7,703 nt of DNA from assembly GCA_945834965.1 (NCBI GenBank), contig CAMAHZ010000057.1, forward strand, positions 1-7,703. Direction: 5' to 3'. Position 1 is the stretch's first letter, and the number at the start of each line of letters is the position of its first letter. Made by a program: the position numbers and the translations under genes. The notes beneath the pieces are model-generated. The model did not search any database. It was not told where the DNA came from and worked only from the letters and a program-made list of their open reading frames with translations. This stretch comes from an uncultured Clostridia bacterium (lineage in GTDB: Bacteria > Bacillota > Clostridia > Christensenellales > Borkfalkiaceae). Shown piece after piece: positions 5,944 through 7,703 of this stretch.

Positions 5944-6538
5944 CTACTCTCTCGCTTGCCGCCTTAACCGTATCGTAATCGTATCCTTTAGAAATTAAGT
6001 AGCGGCATCCTTTATATACGTTTTCTTTTGAAAGCTCTTTGCCCTTTAAATATTTTTTAAGCAGGGTCAGGACTTCTTCTTCATCGTCGGACAAATCGGC
6101 AAGTTCTTCTTCGATTACGTCTCTATCTATTCCCCTTTTTAAAAGTTCAACTTCGATTGCGCGTTTACTCTTGCCCGAAACGCTTTCTACGTACATTTTG
6201 CAATACTGCCTGTCGTCGGCGTACCCGTAGTAATCAAGTCTTTCAAAAACGTAGTCTATAACGGCGTCTACGTACCCCTTTTTAATAAGAAAATCTCGGA
6301 TTTGTTTTCTCGTTTTGGGGGATGCGGAAATGTGGGTTAACGCCTTATCCACCGCCTGAGCCTTTTCGGTTTCGAGCTGAATGATATCGAGCTGAGCTTT
6401 GTCTATAACCATACCTGCCTTAAGGCGGTACTTTACGGCAACTTCCAACTTAATTCCGCAATAAAACCTGCCGTCAATAAAGATTGAACAGCGGGTTTTA
6501 TCCTTGACCTGTGGCTCGATAGAAGTTATCGTTGACAT
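5933..6538 (-). CDS. recX: Regulatory protein RecX
   Basis: RecX is a small three-helix-repeat protein that modulates RecA filaments. The 201-residue sequence shows the typical layout: an N-terminal beta region (about 1-55), then tandem helical units. The recognisable blocks are SPKTRKQIRDFLIKKGY (about 73-89), LDYYGYADDRQYCKMYVE, GKSKRAIEVELLKRGI and, near the end, CRYLISKGYDYDTVKAA. A Glu/Asp-rich stretch (DLSDDEEEVL) lies between repeats. Length fits the Firmicute form. The start at 6538 has an excellent SD (AAAGGAG, 7 bases upstream) and a near-consensus promoter. recA is not in the window. It is the first gene of the recX-birA-nnr overlap cluster, so RecX is made together with two metabolic enzymes. 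Family assignment rests on motif layout; RecX is a divergent family, but the pattern here is clear. Confidence 0.9.
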   Translation of the reverse strand: MSTITSIEPQVKDKTRCSIFIDGRFYCGIKLEVAVKYRLKAGMVIDKAQLDIIQLETEKAQAVDKALTHISASPKTRKQIRDFLIKKGYVDAVIDYVFERLDYYGYADDRQYCKMYVESVSGKSKRAIEVELLKRGIDRDVIEEELADLSDDEEEVLTLLKKYLKGKELSKENVYKGCRYLISKGYDYDTVKAASERVDED

Positions 6539-6579
6539 CGCTTTACTCCTTTACCTTTTATAAGGCGGATTGTTTTACA

Positions 6580-6608
6580 ATTCTAACATTGCCAACATTT
6601 TTTGTCAA
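6580..6608 (-). promoter_or_regulatory. Strong sigma-A promoter for the recX-birA-nnr operon
   Basis: A perfect TTGACA (6608-6603) is separated by exactly 17 bases from TAGAAT (6585-6580, 5 of 6), with a TG extension (TGTTAGAAT). The predicted start is near 6573, giving a leader of about 35 bases containing the AAAGGAG SD. Confidence 0.85.
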
Positions 6609-6612
6609 TCGT

Positions 6613-6641
6613 TTGACTTTACGCCCGTAGCGTTATATAAT
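6613..6641 (+). promoter_or_regulatory. Sigma-A promoter for ilvE, back-to-back with the recX promoter
   Basis: TTGACT (6613-6618, 5 of 6) and a perfect TATAAT (6636-6641) are 17 bases apart. The start would be near 6648, a leader of only about 25 bases, too short for a T-box or peptide attenuator. Its -35 is 4 bases from the -35 of the divergent recX promoter. The SD for ilvE is modest (CAGG, about 9 bases before the ATG). Confidence 0.8.
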
Positions 6642-6672
6642 AATTGCAAATTTTATAAGCAGGTAAATTACT

Positions 6673-7695
6673 ATGGCAGTTGATATGGATTGGTCGTCGC
6701 TTAACTTCGGTTACAGGAAAACCCCCTACCGCTTCGTTGCTGAATACAAAAACGGCAAGTGGGACGAGGGGCGTTTAACTCAGGACGATAAAATAGTCAT
6801 TTCCGAGTGCGCAGGCGTTTTGCAGTATGCGCAGACGGCTTTTGAAGGGCTTAAGGCTTACACCACTAAGGACGGCAAGGTAGTAGTTTTCCGCCCCGAC
6901 TTGAACGACGAGCGTATGAATCAGTCCGCCGCAAGGTTGGAAATGCCCACCCTTCCCGAAGGTATGTTTATTAAAGCCGTAGAACAGGTCGTTGCGGCGA
7001 ATAGGGATTACGTCCCCCCCTACGGCAGCGGCGCAACGCTGTATTTAAGACCTTATATGTTTGGCTCTTCCCCCGTTATCGGCGTTAAACCTGCGGAAGA
7101 ATATCAGTTCAGGCTGTTTGCTACCCCTGTTGGTCCTTACTTTAAAGGCGGCGTTAAACCCATTACCATAAGGGTTTGCGATTTTGACAGGGCCGCACCC
7201 CACGGCACGGGGCATATTAAGGCAGGGCTAAACTATGCAATGAGCTTGCACGCAATCGTAGACGCTCATAAGCAGGGCTTTGACGAGAATATGTACCTTG
7301 ACGCAGGCACGAGAACTTACGTTGAAGAGACTGGCGGCGCAAACTTCTTGTTTGTAACCAAAGACGGCAAGGTGGTTACGCCTAAGTCCGACTCCATTCT
7401 CCCTTCCATTACAAGGCGTTCGCTTTGCTACGTTGCGGAAAAGTATTTAGGGCTTACCGTTGAACACCGCCCCGTTAAATTTGAAGAAGTCAAGGACTTT
7501 GCAGAGTGCGGTCTTTGCGGTACGGCGGCAGTCATCTCGCCCGTAGGCAAAATCGTTGACCACGGCAACGAAATCTGCCTGCCTTCCGGCATGAACGAAA
7601 TGGGTAAGGTAACTAAGGAGCTGTACGAAGTGTTGACGGGTATTCAGATGGGCACTATCGAAGCACCCGAAGGCTGGATTCACGAGATAAAGTAA
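6673..7695 (+). CDS. ilvE: Branched-chain amino acid aminotransferase (fold-type IV PLP enzyme)
   Basis: IlvE transfers the amino group between glutamate and the 2-oxo acids of valine, leucine and isoleucine, the last step of their synthesis and first of their breakdown. The 340-residue length suits the longer (type II) bacterial group. Visible blocks are AQTAFEGLKAY (about 53-63), LYLRPYMFGSSPVIGVKPA, HGTGHIKAGLNYAMSLHA (177-194) with K183 as the expected PLP lysine, YVEETGGANFLFV, TRRSLCYVAEKYLGLTVE and CGTAAVISPVGKI, the phosphate-binding region. All blocks are intact. The common GGNYA after the lysine is GLNYA here, as I recall from other Clostridial members. It is the only plus-strand gene and stands alone in the window; nothing else of the Ilv/Leu pathway is present. 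The last 8 bases of the window after the stop show no terminator. D-amino-acid or aminodeoxychorismate activities occur in this fold but are much less likely. Confidence 0.94.
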   Translation: MAVDMDWSSLNFGYRKTPYRFVAEYKNGKWDEGRLTQDDKIVISECAGVLQYAQTAFEGLKAYTTKDGKVVVFRPDLNDERMNQSAARLEMPTLPEGMFIKAVEQVVAANRDYVPPYGSGATLYLRPYMFGSSPVIGVKPAEEYQFRLFATPVGPYFKGGVKPITIRVCDFDRAAPHGTGHIKAGLNYAMSLHAIVDAHKQGFDENMYLDAGTRTYVEETGGANFLFVTKDGKVVTPKSDSILPSITRRSLCYVAEKYLGLTVEHRPVKFEEVKDFAECGLCGTAAVISPVGKIVDHGNEICLPSGMNEMGKVTKELYEVLTGIQMGTIEAPEGWIHEIK

Positions 7696-7703
7696 GTTTG
7701 ATT

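Noticed and set aside
5432..5998. 188-codon plus-strand open frame opposite birA and recX
   Set aside because: It lies fully antisense to two strongly supported genes with family motifs, has no SD or promoter, and its sequence resembles no protein family.
6642..6672. Possible T-box or leader-peptide attenuator upstream of ilvE
   Set aside because: The leader from the predicted start is only about 25 bases and contains no terminator hairpin or small open frame.

Overview
The window reads as chromosomal DNA from a low-to-mid-GC Gram-positive bacterium, most likely an uncultured member of the Clostridia. This is an inference from gene content and style. MazF closely resembles the Bacillus EndoA type, lspA and an RluD-like synthase form a pair as in Firmicutes, SD sequences are strong AGGAG types, and promoters are of the sigma-A class with many extended -10 elements. 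There is no sign of a mobile element, CRISPR array, tRNA or rRNA. Seven of the eight genes lie on the minus strand and only ilvE is on the plus strand.

Read in the minus direction from the right: a divergent promoter pair near 6580-6641 drives recX leftward and ilvE (branched-chain aminotransferase) rightward. recX (6538-5933), birA (5943-5242, biotin ligase) and nnr (5257-3830, fused NAD(P)HX epimerase/dehydratase) overlap end to end and form one operon. The last codons of nnr contain the -35 of a new promoter. It is followed by what I read as a complete yybP-ykoY (manganese) riboswitch with a 16-bp intrinsic terminator, at 3672-3803. This controls a sodium/calcium-exchanger-family cation antiporter (3633-2518). 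An EndoA/MazF-type endoribonuclease (2405-2055) follows with its own -10, and ends at an intrinsic terminator (2003-2043). Then comes an lspA-rluD pair (1948-384) whose promoter lies so close to the lspA start codon that the transcript may be leaderless. Finally there is a promoter and a truncated small membrane protein gene running off the left edge (318-1), which is easily missed because it has no stop in the window.

Most genes are housekeeping: lipoprotein maturation, ribosomal RNA modification, biotin attachment, metabolite repair, recombination control and amino-acid synthesis. The most informative element is the riboswitch-antiporter unit. It predicts that this exchanger-family protein acts in Mn2+ (or Mn2+/Ca2+) efflux, with metal binding preventing formation of the terminator. 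No clearly new multi-gene system is visible. There is no gene-free stretch longer than 300 bases; the longest (3634-3829, 196 bases) is filled by the riboswitch, terminator and promoter.
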